A stretch of DNA of 64,000 nt from Bacteroidetes bacterium GWF2_33_38 (GCA_001769505.1 MEOF01000047.1:19479-83478), one strand, 5' to 3'; shown: positions 10,757 through 18,585, numbered from the stretch's first letter. The notes: generated by a model not told the origin, from the sequence alone. Translations and numbers: made by a program.

Positions 10757-10855
10757 AGACAAAGATTGGCTTTTATCAATGCTAATGAAAGGTCACAAAA
10801 AATTGAAGAATTTGAAAACATTTTACGATTTCTGGCTGAACAGAAAGGAGAATAA
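10757..10855 (+). pseudogene. Possible C-terminal remnant of an unidentified protein
   Basis: One frame reads RQRLAFINANERSQKIEEFE and continues to a stop at 10853-10855. The composition is typical of a protein C-terminus, but there is no start codon and the frame closes a short way upstream. It lies in the 672-base gap between the RapZ-fusion gene and hsdM. A frame-shifted 70-residue GTG-started reading frame covers the same bases and looks less protein-like. I cannot name the parent gene. Confidence 0.3.
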
Positions 10856-10878
10856 AAGAATATTTATGTTAAATTTTT

Positions 10879-10903
10879 GTGCTCCTATTTCAGCACTTTT
10901 TAT
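10879..10903 (+). terminator. Small hairpin with T-run in the gap before hsdM
   Basis: GTGCT (10879-10883) and AGCAC (10892-10896) pair around an 8-base loop and are followed at once by TTTTTAT. This would end transcription entering from the remnant upstream and insulate hsdM. The stem is only five base pairs. Confidence 0.4.
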
Positions 10904-11034
10904 CAATAAACTTGTCTTAGATAATTCTATTTCGTTTCAGTGTCGCATTGCCAAAAAACAGTAATAAAAATGTTATTCAAGTAGTAATTTTTGATTCCGA
11001 ATTAAAGCTTGTATCATTTAACTATAGTTCGTTC

Positions 11035-11117
11035 AACTTTGCCAAAGTTGATTTTAAACAAAGTATATCATGTTGATAATCAGCAACATCTCAACCCATT
11101 CAAACTTTGGCAAAGTT
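11035..11117. repeat. Pair of inverted 15-bp palindromic repeats upstream of hsdM
   Basis: AACTTTGCCAAAGTT at 11035-11049 recurs as its exact reverse complement, AACTTTGGCAAAGTT, at 11103-11117. Each copy is itself palindromic apart from the central base. A third small stem, TGTTG/CAACA, lies between them (11071-11088). GATTTT follows the first copy, and AAAATC, its reverse complement, follows the second. The pair sits about 190 bases before the hsdM start. It could be a small mobile repeat or an operator pair. The rest of the 10638-11309 gap holds nothing else I can support. Confidence 0.5.
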
Positions 11118-11309
11118 CTTAAAATCAGAGACATACAAAAATTAACCGAACTAATGATTTAAAGAGATTATTTAATATTCTTTGGTTAATTCATGCATTC
11201 CTTTTGATTATTAGCACAATTTTCTCTCTCCCAATTGACAAACAAAAAAGATTTTTGTACGGCTACGTTAAATTATCTAATTTAGGAGTTTTACAAATAA
11301 AATCTTCAT

Positions 11310-12896
11310 ATGTCAGACGAGCAAAAAAAGCAACTACAACAACAACTTTGGAATATAGCCGACACACTACGTGGCAAGATGGATGCCGATGAGTTTCGTG
11401 ATTATATTCTTGGCTTCATTTTTTACAAATATTTGTCCGAAAAAATGCACATTTATGCTGATGAAATCCTTAAAGAAGATGGAATTACGTATATGAGCAT
11501 TGATGAAAATTCAGCCGATGGGAAAAAAATTCTCGAAGCAATAAAAGAAGAAGCATTAGGCAAATTGGGTTACTATTTGAAACCTTCCGAATTGTTTAGC
11601 GAAGTTGCAAAACGTGGAAACGCAAATGTTGTTGACGAAAATGCCGAAGTTCAAAGCAATTTTATTCTTCAAGATTTGAAAAAAATTCTTACGTCAATTG
11701 AGCAAAGCACGATGGGAACTGATAGTGAAGATGATTTCGATAATTTGTTTGAAGATTTAGACCTAACATCTACCAAACTTGGAAAAACCGAAGAACAAAA
11801 AAACACCTTGATTTCAAAAGTTTTGGCTCATCTCGATAAAATTGATTTTCAACTTCAAAACACCGAAATTGATGTGTTGGGCGATGCTTACGAATATCTT
11901 ATTGGGCAATTCGCATCAGGTGCAGGAAAAAAAGCAGGAGAATTTTATACTCCGCAAGAAGTTTCAAAAATTTTAGCAAAATTAGTAACCGTTGGAAAAA
12001 CCAAACTTAAATCGGTTTACGACCCAACTTGCGGTTCAGGTTCGTTGTTGTTGCGAGTTGCAAAAGAAGTTGAAAGTGTTTCGAGTTTTAGCGGACAAGA
12101 ACTAAACCGAACAACTTACAATTTGGCTCGAATGAATATGATTTTGCACGATGTTCATTATCGAAAATTCGACATCAAACAAGAAGATACTTTAGAACAT
12201 CCACAACATTTGAACGAACGTTTTGAAGCAATAGTTGCAAATCCGCCATTTTCGGCAAATTGGAGTGCAAATCCGCTGTTTATGGGCGACGATAGATTTA
12301 GCCAATACGGAAAACTTGCCCAAAGCAGTAAAGCCGATTTTGCTTTTGTGCAACATATGATTTACCAATTAGCCGAAAACGGAACAATGGCAATTGTGTT
12401 GCCTCACGGAGTGTTGTTTCGTGGCGGAGCAGAAGGTCATATTCGCCAATATTTAATTGAAGATAGAAATTATCTCGATGCAGTTATTGGTTTACCTGCA
12501 AATATTTTTTATGGAACGTCAATTCCAACTTGCATTTTGGTTTTCAAAAAGTGTAGAGAACAACCAAATAATATTTTGTTTATTGATGCAAGTAATAATT
12601 TCGAGAAAGTTAAAAACCAAAACGTTTTGCGTGAAGATGATATTGATAAAATTATTGAAACTTATCGTGAACGAAAAACCGAAGAAAAATATTCGTACGT
12701 TGCACAAATTGCTGAAGTAAAACAGAACGATTACAACCTAAACATTCCACGTTATGTTGATACATTTGAAGCCGAAGAAACAATAAATTTGGAAGCAATT
12801 TGTGCCGAAATTATTACCCTCGACAAACAACTGATTGCAACCGACAAAACAATTGCCGATTTCTGCAAACAATTAAATATTTCGACACCATTTTAA
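11310..12896 (+). CDS. hsdM: Type I restriction-modification system, DNA methyltransferase subunit HsdM
   Basis: HsdM is the N6-adenine methyltransferase subunit that combines with HsdS (and HsdR) to protect host DNA. The 528-residue protein shows the HsdM N-terminal helical domain (TLRGKMDADEFRDYILGFIF, residues about 15-34), the linker GKKAGEFYTPQEVSKILAKL, the S-adenosylmethionine motif I DPTCGSGSLLLR (about residue 238) and the catalytic motif IV NPPF (about 311). The length is normal and no frame damage is visible. It is the first gene of the restriction locus, and its partners hsdS (13797) and hsdR (20344) are separated from it by inserted genes. The start matches the family N-terminus. 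Confidence 0.96.
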   Translation: MSDEQKKQLQQQLWNIADTLRGKMDADEFRDYILGFIFYKYLSEKMHIYADEILKEDGITYMSIDENSADGKKILEAIKEEALGKLGYYLKPSELFSEVAKRGNANVVDENAEVQSNFILQDLKKILTSIEQSTMGTDSEDDFDNLFEDLDLTSTKLGKTEEQKNTLISKVLAHLDKIDFQLQNTEIDVLGDAYEYLIGQFASGAGKKAGEFYTPQEVSKILAKLVTVGKTKLKSVYDPTCGSGSLLLRVAKEVESVSSFSGQELNRTTYNLARMNMILHDVHYRKFDIKQEDTLEHPQHLNERFEAIVANPPFSANWSANPLFMGDDRFSQYGKLAQSSKADFAFVQHMIYQLAENGTMAIVLPHGVLFRGGAEGHIRQYLIEDRNYLDAVIGLPANIFYGTSIPTCILVFKKCREQPNNILFIDASNNFEKVKNQNVLREDDIDKIIETYRERKTEEKYSYVAQIAEVKQNDYNLNIPRYVDTFEAEETINLEAICAEIITLDKQLIATDKTIADFCKQLNISTPF

Positions 12897-12913
12897 ATAT
12901 TTTAGAAATATTT

Positions 12914-13597
12914 ATGACCGATAAATTTCAACATAAATATCGAATTGCTTCTGCAAGATTGCAAAATTGGGATTATAGATGGAATGCTGCATATTTTGTA
13001 ACCATTTGTACAAAAAATAGAGATAATTATTTTGGTAAAATCGTAAATCAAAAAATGGAATTATCGAATGTTGGTTTATTGGCAAATGTTTTATGGTTCG
13101 AAATCAATAATCATTCTGAAAATATCGAATTGGGCGAATTTGTTGTTATGCCAAACCATGTGCATGGAATTTTAATTTTTAATAATGATATTTCCGATGG
13201 TTCCAACGTAGAGACAAGGCATGCCTTGTCTCTACAGACCCAAACAATTGGACAAATGCGATTTCAAAATCAAGGAAAAAATTCATTATCATCAATTGTT
13301 GGTGCGTACAAATCGGCGGTTACAAAACACGCAAACCGATTGGGTTTTGATTTTGCGTGGCAAACACGTTTTCACGACCATATTGTTCGTGATGCGAAAT
13401 CATTTGAAAAAATTCAACATTACATTTACAATAATCCATTAAATTGGACCGACGATAAATTTTTTAATTCAACCGTTGTTGCCAACGTATCGGGCGTTGC
13501 CAACGTAGAGACAAGGCATGCCTTGTCTCTACCACCACCAATGCCACCACCACCAATCAACCAACCGAATAATCAAACAAAAAAACAAAACCAATGA
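12914..13597 (+). CDS. REP-associated tyrosine transposase (RAYT, HUH/Y1 family) inserted between hsdM and hsdS
   Basis: This 227-residue member of the IS200-like Y1 transposase superfamily has the RAYT layout. An opening NWDYRWNAAYFVTICTKNR is followed by the HUH metal motif in VVMPNHVHGILIF (His-hydrophobic-His near residue 80) and the C-terminal NPLNW segment after FHDHIVRD. I chose the ATG at 12914, 17 bases after hsdM, because the longer open frame from 12800 runs inside hsdM. The catalytic Tyr would be in QHYIYNNP or GAYKSAV. Two perfect 28-bp palindromes lie inside the gene and are translated as NVETRHALSL each time. After the second, the tail is Pro/Gln/Asn-rich low-complexity sequence. 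The stop overlaps the ATG of the hsdS fragment by ATGA. Confidence 0.88.
   Translation: MTDKFQHKYRIASARLQNWDYRWNAAYFVTICTKNRDNYFGKIVNQKMELSNVGLLANVLWFEINNHSENIELGEFVVMPNHVHGILIFNNDISDGSNVETRHALSLQTQTIGQMRFQNQGKNSLSSIVGAYKSAVTKHANRLGFDFAWQTRFHDHIVRDAKSFEKIQHYIYNNPLNWTDDKFFNSTVVANVSGVANVETRHALSLPPPMPPPPINQPNNQTKKQNQ
13208..13235. repeat. REP-like palindrome copy 1, inside the RAYT gene
   Basis: A perfect 28-bp palindrome: GTAGAGACAAGGCA followed by its exact reverse complement. It is preceded by CCAAC, lies in frame, and contributes VETRHALSL to the transposase. It is identical to copy 2 at 13505. Confidence 0.92.
13505..13532. repeat. REP-like palindrome copy 2, at the 3' end of the RAYT gene
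   Basis: Identical in all 28 bases to copy 1 and again preceded by GCCAAC. An imperfect direct repeat of the leader, GTTGCCAACGTA, lies just upstream (from 13488). It is translated as VETRHALSL immediately before the low-complexity tail of the transposase. Confidence 0.92.
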
Positions 13598-13710
13598 ACC
13601 AAAACAACCAAATACCAAAATTACGGTTTCCTGAATTTTCTGATGCGTGGAAAAATAAAAAATTATTTAAAACAAATTGTAAACGAATATATACAAATCA
13701 TTATAATTGA
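13594..13710 (+). pseudogene. Truncated duplicate of the hsdS 5' end
   Basis: An ATG overlapping the RAYT stop opens a 38-codon frame beginning MNQNNQIPKLRFPEFSDAWK. This is nearly the same as the N-terminus of the intact HsdS at 13797 (MTTNNQIPKLRFSEFFDAWE). After about 25 codons the similarity stops, and the frame ends at TGA 13708-13710. The fragment lies between palindrome copies 2 and 3. It looks like the stump of a former or alternative specificity gene left by recombination or by the RAYT insertion, and it is too short to act as a specificity subunit. Confidence 0.75.
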
Positions 13711-13744
13711 CACGAAACGTATTTTAATCGTACGTATTACGTCC

Positions 13745-13772
13745 GTAAAGACAAGGCATGCCTTGTCTCTAC
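13745..13772. repeat. REP-like palindrome copy 3, upstream of hsdS
   Basis: The same 28-bp palindrome as copies 1 and 2 with one change (GTAAAGAC for GTAGAGAC at the left end). It ends 24 bases before the hsdS ATG and could be a hairpin in the hsdS leader. A longer open frame starting inside it (13758) is just the palindrome read through and is not the real start of hsdS. Confidence 0.9.
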
Positions 13773-13796
13773 AGAAAAAAAACAAATAAAACAAAA

Positions 13797-14948
13797 ATGA
13801 CAACAAACAACCAAATACCAAAATTGCGGTTTTCTGAATTTTTTGATGCGTGGGAAAATAAAAAAATTGAAGATTTGCTTCAAATAAAATATGGGAAAGA
13901 CCAAAAACAGGTTATTTGTGATAATGGTAAATATCCAATTTTAGGAACAGGAGGAGAAATGGGAAGAACAAATTCCTTTTTATTTGATAAACCTTCTGTA
14001 TTAATTGGCAGAAAAGGAACTATTGATAAACCAAAATATATGGATACTCCTTTTTGGACAGTCGATACATTATTTTATACCGATATTTTCCAAAATACTT
14101 TTCCAAAATGGTTGTTTTATAAATTTGAAACGATAAATTGGTATTTATATAACGAAGCATCGGGAGTTCCAAGTTTAAGTGGTTCAACAATATATAAAAT
14201 TCCTGTTAACATTCCATCACTTCCCGAACAAACCAAAATAGCAACATTTCTCACAGCAGTTGACGAAAAACTCACACAATTAAAACGAAAAAAAGAACTT
14301 TTATCGCAATACAAAAATGGTATAATGCAACAAATTTTCTCACAAAAATTGAGATTTAAAGATGATAATGGTAACGATTTTGAAGATTGGGAAGAAAAAA
14401 AGCTGGGGGAAGTTTCTGATGTAAGAGATGGAACTCACGACTCTCAAAAATATATCGAAAAAGGTTATCCTTTTATAACATCCAAAAACTTGTTGAAAAA
14501 TGGAAATATTGACTTTGAAAACGTTAGTTATATAAGTGAAAAAGATTATAAAAAAATAAACGAACGTTCTAAAGTAAATATAAATGATATTTTATTTGGA
14601 ATGATTGGAACAATTGGAAATCCTGTTTTAGTTAAAAACGATGGATTTGCAATAAAAAACGTCGCATTAATTAAAGAAAAGAAAGGTTTGCTAAATATAT
14701 ATTTAATTCATTTTCTAAAAGGGGGTTCAATCACTCAACAATTTTTTGAACAAAATACAGGAGGAACACAGAAGTTTCTATCTTTAAGCGTAGTTAGAAG
14801 TTTGTTAATCAATCTTCCTTGCCTATCCGAGCAAACCAAAATCGCCAATTTTCTATCAGCACTTGATGAAAAAATAAGCAATGCCGAAAATAAAATAACC
14901 AAATTGGAACAATGGAAAAAAGGCTTGTTGCAGAGTATGTTTTGTTAA
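13797..14948 (+). CDS. hsdS: Type I restriction-modification system, specificity subunit HsdS
   Basis: HsdS chooses the bipartite DNA target for the type I enzyme. The 383-residue protein has two half-repeats, each a target-recognition domain followed by a conserved helical spacer. The first opens IPKLRFSEFFDAWENKKIEDLL, with the spacer LPSLPEQTKIATFLTAVDEK near residue 139. The second opens LRFKDDNGNDFEDWEEKKLG, with LPCLSEQTKIANFLSALDEK near 340. Both domains and both spacers are complete. The ATG at 13797 is chosen over an upstream in-frame ATG because that one lies within the repeat. A truncated copy of its first 25 codons sits about 200 bases upstream. Confidence 0.95.
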   Translation: MTTNNQIPKLRFSEFFDAWENKKIEDLLQIKYGKDQKQVICDNGKYPILGTGGEMGRTNSFLFDKPSVLIGRKGTIDKPKYMDTPFWTVDTLFYTDIFQNTFPKWLFYKFETINWYLYNEASGVPSLSGSTIYKIPVNIPSLPEQTKIATFLTAVDEKLTQLKRKKELLSQYKNGIMQQIFSQKLRFKDDNGNDFEDWEEKKLGEVSDVRDGTHDSQKYIEKGYPFITSKNLLKNGNIDFENVSYISEKDYKKINERSKVNINDILFGMIGTIGNPVLVKNDGFAIKNVALIKEKKGLLNIYLIHFLKGGSITQQFFEQNTGGTQKFLSLSVVRSLLINLPCLSEQTKIANFLSALDEKISNAENKITKLEQWKKGLLQSMFC

Positions 14949-14961
14949 AAAAAGAATAGTT

Positions 14962-15627
14962 ATGAGTAAAACATTTAATATTTATTGTGATGAAAGTTGT
15001 CATATTCAAAATGACCACAAAAAATTTATGCTTTTGGGCAGTGTAAGTTGTGCATATAACCAAGTTAAACGGCATACCGAACGAATAAATGAATTAAAAG
15101 ATAAGCACAAGTTTAATGCTGAAATTAAATGGATAAATGCTTCCCCTTCTAAAAAACAATTTTATATAGATTTAATTGATTATTTTTTCGATACCGACCT
15201 GCGATTTAGAGCAATAATTATTGACAAAACTCAGATAAACACTGATGATTATGACGCATTTTATTATAAAATGTACTATCAATTATTAAATCACAAAAAA
15301 AATAGTGAGTATAAATACAATGTTTATTTTGATATAAAAGACACTTTGAGTGCCATTAAGGTGCAAAAATTACGTGATATACTAAATATTAAATATGGTG
15401 TTTTTAATAATGTTCAGAATATTCACTCGCACGAAAGTATATTAATGCAATTGGCAGATTTAATTATGGGGGCTATTTCTTATAATTTAAATGTAAACAA
15501 AAATAATATTTCTCTAACTAAAAAAAGTATTATTGATAAAATTGCTAAACACAGCAAACAAGAATTAATAAGTAGTTCAACTTTTAATGAAAAAAAATTA
15601 AACCTGTTTTTTATTGACTTAAAATAA
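14962..15627 (+). CDS. DUF3800 family protein
   Basis: The 221-residue protein opens with FNIYCDESCHIQ, the Asp-Glu-Ser motif of DUF3800 proteins, and carries a second acidic motif in VYFDIKDTLS (near 113) and the C-terminal ESILMQLADLIMGAIS (near 154), where a conserved Gln-Leu-Ala-Asp precedes a helix. The fold is thought to be RNase H-like, so nuclease activity is plausible but not established. DUF3800 genes are often seen next to phage-defence and restriction genes. This one follows hsdS by 13 bases and precedes the 15629 gene by one base, so it is probably translated from the hsd transcript. Confidence 0.8.
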   Translation: MSKTFNIYCDESCHIQNDHKKFMLLGSVSCAYNQVKRHTERINELKDKHKFNAEIKWINASPSKKQFYIDLIDYFFDTDLRFRAIIIDKTQINTDDYDAFYYKMYYQLLNHKKNSEYKYNVYFDIKDTLSAIKVQKLRDILNIKYGVFNNVQNIHSHESILMQLADLIMGAISYNLNVNKNNISLTKKSIIDKIAKHSKQELISSSTFNEKKLNLFFIDLK

Positions 15628-15628
15628 T

Positions 15629-16135
15629 ATGCCATTAAATCTGCTTAAAAAATATAATCAATTACTCGAATTAACTTCATTTGGAGAACGAGATAGAACA
15701 GCATCTTTATTGGGAATTTTTAATAGAGATATTGCCACAAACAATTATTTCAAATTTGAGAATAAAGAAATTAAACCAACTCCTTTGGATGGCGAAATTA
15801 AAATGAGTACATTGTTTTCTCATTTAACCACCGAAATTGTTGACAAAGAAACAAGAAAAAGAGAATTCGACATACATCGCTCATCTCGTTTGCATTGGGT
15901 TAAATATCACATTGACAAATCGAAAAAAGATAATATGTTAATTTTTTCAGTTGATGAACCCGAAGGAATTAGAACATATATTTATGATAAAGATGAAAAA
16001 TATGTTGTTGTTTTAGAACCTTTAAAACACCTCGATGAATATTATTTGTTAACCGCATATCACATCAGAGGAAAAGATGCACAAAGAGATAAATTTATAA
16101 AAAAGTATAAGCGGAAATTAAGCAAAGTGTATTAA
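15629..16135 (+). CDS. Hypothetical protein resembling phage barnase/EndoU-type nucleases
   Basis: The 168-residue protein is not recognised with certainty. The C-terminal part reads YYLLTAYHIRGKDAQRDKFI followed by a Lys/Arg-rich end (KKYKRKLSKVY). This pattern, strands ending in LLTAY then a basic helix, is seen in the barnase-EndoU-colicin E5/D-RelE-like nucleases of phages and polymorphic toxins. The middle has a conserved-looking HRSSRLHWVKYHI (near 85) and a VVVLEPL strand. It starts one base after the DUF3800 gene and the two probably form a pair. It is the last gene before the IS1595 element. Nuclease or toxin function is inference only. Confidence 0.6.
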   Translation: MPLNLLKKYNQLLELTSFGERDRTASLLGIFNRDIATNNYFKFENKEIKPTPLDGEIKMSTLFSHLTTEIVDKETRKREFDIHRSSRLHWVKYHIDKSKKDNMLIFSVDEPEGIRTYIYDKDEKYVVVLEPLKHLDEYYLLTAYHIRGKDAQRDKFIKKYKRKLSKVY

Positions 16136-16309
16136 ACGCAAAAAACGCAGAGCATCAAGGCTTGCGTTCTTCGATTTCCTTCTATCAACTGACAGATGAA
16201 CTTGATGCAAATATACTAAAGCAGGTAGTTATTATGCAAATATTATGAGTTCATTTTGACGAAATGTTTATTTTTACATACTAAATGTATATTTTCATAT
16301 ATAAAAGTT

Positions 16310-16334
16310 CGCACTTATCCCTTTAAGTACAGTA
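16310..16334 (+). repeat. Left terminal inverted repeat of the IS1595 element
   Basis: 25 bases that match the right end at 18595-18619 exactly in reverse complement. The target duplication TAAAAGTT precedes it directly. Confidence 0.95.
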
Positions 16335-16420
16335 AATTTGATTAAAGTTACTGTATTTCAATTTATTACGTCTTTTAAAAACAAATTACTGACATTTTGG
16401 CAAAGTAACGTCTTGAGATG

Positions 16421-16705
16421 CTACAATATTTCGATAGTAAGAATATCATCACCATTAATTAAAGTTGAAAATTCAATAGCCGTATTTGTTTTATCTTTTT
16501 CATCCTGTATTCTCGATTTTCTATATTTTTCGTTATTATTATTTTCAACTACTCTCCAAAGATTTTTTTCTTTTAGTTCTTTTTTATCATTGAAACTTTC
16601 AAAATATCCAACTTTAAAAGATTTATCATTAAAAGTTATTTTACATGAATTTGTAGTTGTTGGATGCTCAATTTCTACAATTCTAATAATTTGTAATTTT
16701 TCCAT
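16421..16705 (-). CDS. Passenger ORF of the IS1595 element, hypothetical
   Basis: The 94-residue protein begins MEKLQIIRIVEIEHPTTTNS and shows alternating strand-like segments, a charged middle (EKYRKSRIQDEKDK) and an ILTIEIL end. It lacks any motif I recognise. It is transcribed away from the transposase, divergent from the 16730 ORF with only 24 AT-rich bases between the two start codons, which must hold or overlap both promoters. The amino-acid composition looks like a real small soluble protein. I cannot assign a function. Confidence 0.5.
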   Translation of the reverse strand: MEKLQIIRIVEIEHPTTTNSCKITFNDKSFKVGYFESFNDKKELKEKNLWRVVENNNNEKYRKSRIQDEKDKTNTAIEFSTLINGDDILTIEIL

Positions 16706-16729
16706 TTTTTAATATTAAATTAATAATTT

Positions 16730-17050
16730 ATGTCAGTAAAAGTAGATGTTATTTTAACAGCCCCAGATTGGGTAACAGCAACAGTATCTCTCACAAGTTC
16801 ATTTAGATTATCATTTGTTCTCGCAAATGCACTAAAATTATATACAGAATGGTGTATGAAAGAGTATGATTCACTTTCTGATGAACAAAAAGGATATTCT
16901 TTATTGAAAGAGATAGAATATCCATTAGCTAAAGAAATGTATGATTCTTTAATAGAAAAATATAATGAAAAATTTCCAGAATCTTTAGGAAATATTAAAT
17001 CTGACATATCATTAACTTCTTTTAAAAAATCAATCAAATATACAGATTAA
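16730..17050 (+). CDS. Passenger ORF of the IS1595 element, hypothetical
   Basis: The 106-residue protein starts with a strand-rich part (VKVDVILTAPDWVTATVSL) and turns helical and acidic (LYTEWCMKEYDSLSDEQKG). It ends 18 bases before the transposase start, so the two are likely co-transcribed. An open frame of similar length exists on the opposite strand, but its composition (Ser/Phe-rich, few helices) looks like a shadow. The family is unknown. Confidence 0.5.
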   Translation: MSVKVDVILTAPDWVTATVSLTSSFRLSFVLANALKLYTEWCMKEYDSLSDEQKGYSLLKEIEYPLAKEMYDSLIEKYNEKFPESLGNIKSDISLTSFKKSIKYTD

Positions 17051-17068
17051 TTCTAAATAATTAACAAC

Positions 17069-18031
17069 ATGAATATCCCAGACATACATAAAAAGTTTAA
17101 TACAAGAAACAGATGTATTTTATATTTAGAAACTCTGAAATGGAATAAGAAGCCTGTTTGTCCTTTCTGTGATTCTGAAAAGGTTTATAAAAGAATGTTG
17201 TCAATAAAGTATCATTGTAATAGTTGTAATAAAGACTTTACTGTATTGCACGATACTATATTTGAAGAAAGTAAATTGCCATTATCAAAGTGGTTTGTTA
17301 TTATTGGTTTAATGTTAAACGCAAAACAAGGTATTTCAGCAAAAGAGATACAGCGTAATGTTGGAACGACATATAAAACTGCTTGGTATTCTGCTATGCG
17401 AGTTCGATGTGCAATGATAGACCATTGTAATATTGAACTTGAAAATGTTGTCGAAATGGACGAAACCTATGTAGGAGGAAAGCCTAGATACAAGTATTCT
17501 AAAAAAGACAATGAACCAAATCTATCAAAACTAACATCGAAACGAGGTCGAGGCACTTCAAAAGTTCCTGTTGTTGGTATTGTAGAAAGGAAAAACAAGA
17601 TTGTTTTAAAAGTAGTTGATAGACTTACTTCTAAAAATCTTGTTGGTATGTTAAAAGAGTTCGTTAATACAGACACATCAATTGTCGTAACAGATGAATT
17701 TAAGAGCTACAAAGCCTTTGATGAAATTGTACAGCATTACACCGTTAATCATTCAAAGAAAGAATATGTTAAAGGAATGATGCACACAAATACAATTGAG
17801 GGCTTTTGGAGTATTGTAAAGAATAGCATTAAGGGAAATTACAAAGCAATAAGCAAAAAGTATTTGCCTTTTTATTTAGTTCAAGCACAATACAATTACA
17901 ATCACAGAAATTATAGTGCGAATTTATTTGAGAAGTTTTTAAAACAGGCGTTAGAAACTGATAAACCTATGATTGGCTATAAGCCTGTAAAAAATGTTAA
18001 TAAGATAGTTTACAAAACTTGTAAAAAATAA
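17069..18031 (+). CDS. IS1595-family (ISXO2-like) DDE transposase
   Basis: The 320-residue transposase has an N-terminal zinc ribbon (CPFCDSEKVY and YHCNSCNKDF, residues about 31-56). It is followed by the helix ISAKEIQRNVGTTYKTAWYS, a typical HTH-like segment of this family, and the ISXO2 catalytic domain: first acid in VVEMDETYVGGK near 130, second in IVVTDEFKSYKAF near 208, and the region NTIEGFWSIVKNSIKG near 244 with the terminal Glu/Asn. The length is normal and no frameshift is present, so the element may still be active. It sits inside perfect terminal repeats. Confidence 0.94.
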   Translation: MNIPDIHKKFNTRNRCILYLETLKWNKKPVCPFCDSEKVYKRMLSIKYHCNSCNKDFTVLHDTIFEESKLPLSKWFVIIGLMLNAKQGISAKEIQRNVGTTYKTAWYSAMRVRCAMIDHCNIELENVVEMDETYVGGKPRYKYSKKDNEPNLSKLTSKRGRGTSKVPVVGIVERKNKIVLKVVDRLTSKNLVGMLKEFVNTDTSIVVTDEFKSYKAFDEIVQHYTVNHSKKEYVKGMMHTNTIEGFWSIVKNSIKGNYKAISKKYLPFYLVQAQYNYNHRNYSANLFEKFLKQALETDKPMIGYKPVKNVNKIVYKTCKK

Positions 18032-18036
18032 GTCAT

Positions 18037-18065
18037 ATATTTGAGTAAATTTAATACTCAAATAT
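18037..18065 (+). other. Perfect 11-bp stem hairpin between transposase and passenger gene
   Basis: ATATTTGAGTA (18037-18047) pairs exactly with TACTCAAATAT (18055-18065) around a seven-base loop. It begins six bases after the transposase stop and ends one base before the ATG of the 18067 gene, so it would occlude that start in any read-through transcript. TATATTTG at 18036-18043 also fits the Bacteroidota -7 motif TAnnTTTG. There is no T-run. Confidence 0.6.
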
Positions 18066-18066
18066 T

Positions 18067-18585
18067 ATGAAAAAATTTGCATCAACAACATTAGGAATTT
18101 ACGTTTTGTCGTTCTTTCCTTTCTTATTAGCAGTAATATCATTTTTCTTTTTAGACATATTCGGAATAATTCAAACATTTAAAACAATAATTATGAGACC
18201 AATTTATATTCCCTTTTTAATCGTCAGCATTTTGTCATTTTCAATATTTTTAATTCTTTATATAAGAAAAATATTTATAGATAAAGATAATGAATATAAG
18301 AACAAAACAGAGGCGTTGGATAAGTATATAGACGAGCGAGTTGATTCTTTATTCATGTTAACTCAATACTCTAAACAAAAAACAAATGAGCAATTCCAAT
18401 TATTTTACAATGCAATCCTTAAATTATCAAACGAGACTATTAAGGTTAAAAAAGTTAATATAACAGAAGCAGAAAAGGCTCTTTTTGATAAATTAACTAA
18501 GTATGAAAAGCATAAAATGAATGAAATATATAGCTTGTTTAATAATTCGTTCAGCCATAATGAAACACATGACAAACAGTCATAA
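18067..18585 (+). CDS. Small two-helix membrane protein, IS1595 passenger
   Basis: The 172-residue protein has two membrane segments (about residues 10-37 and 49-70) joined by a short loop, then a charged, coiled-coil-like cytoplasmic part of about 100 residues. No motif links it to a known family. It lies between the transposase and the right terminal repeat, ending nine bases before that repeat, so it travels with the element. It may be an accessory, immunity-like or selfish cargo gene. Nothing in the sequence decides which. Confidence 0.65.
   Translation: MKKFASTTLGIYVLSFFPFLLAVISFFFLDIFGIIQTFKTIIMRPIYIPFLIVSILSFSIFLILYIRKIFIDKDNEYKNKTEALDKYIDERVDSLFMLTQYSKQKTNEQFQLFYNAILKLSNETIKVKKVNITEAEKALFDKLTKYEKHKMNEIYSLFNNSFSHNETHDKQS

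Noticed and set aside
10752..10964. 70-codon GTG-started frame before hsdM
   Set aside because: The composition is not protein-like over its second half, it runs through a terminator-like hairpin, and another frame over the first half (10757-10855) looks more like real coding sequence.
12800..12913. Longer N-terminus for the RAYT protein
   Set aside because: These codons lie inside hsdM in another frame and add a Cys/Asn-rich leader unlike the family. The ATG at 12914 gives a normal RAYT start.
13758..13796. Earlier in-frame ATG for hsdS
   Set aside because: It starts within the palindrome and adds 13 residues not found at HsdS N-termini.
16720..17037. 105-codon minus-strand frame within the IS1595 element
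   Set aside because: It mirrors the plus-strand 106-codon ORF and has a less protein-like composition. The plus-strand ORF fits the transposase operon.
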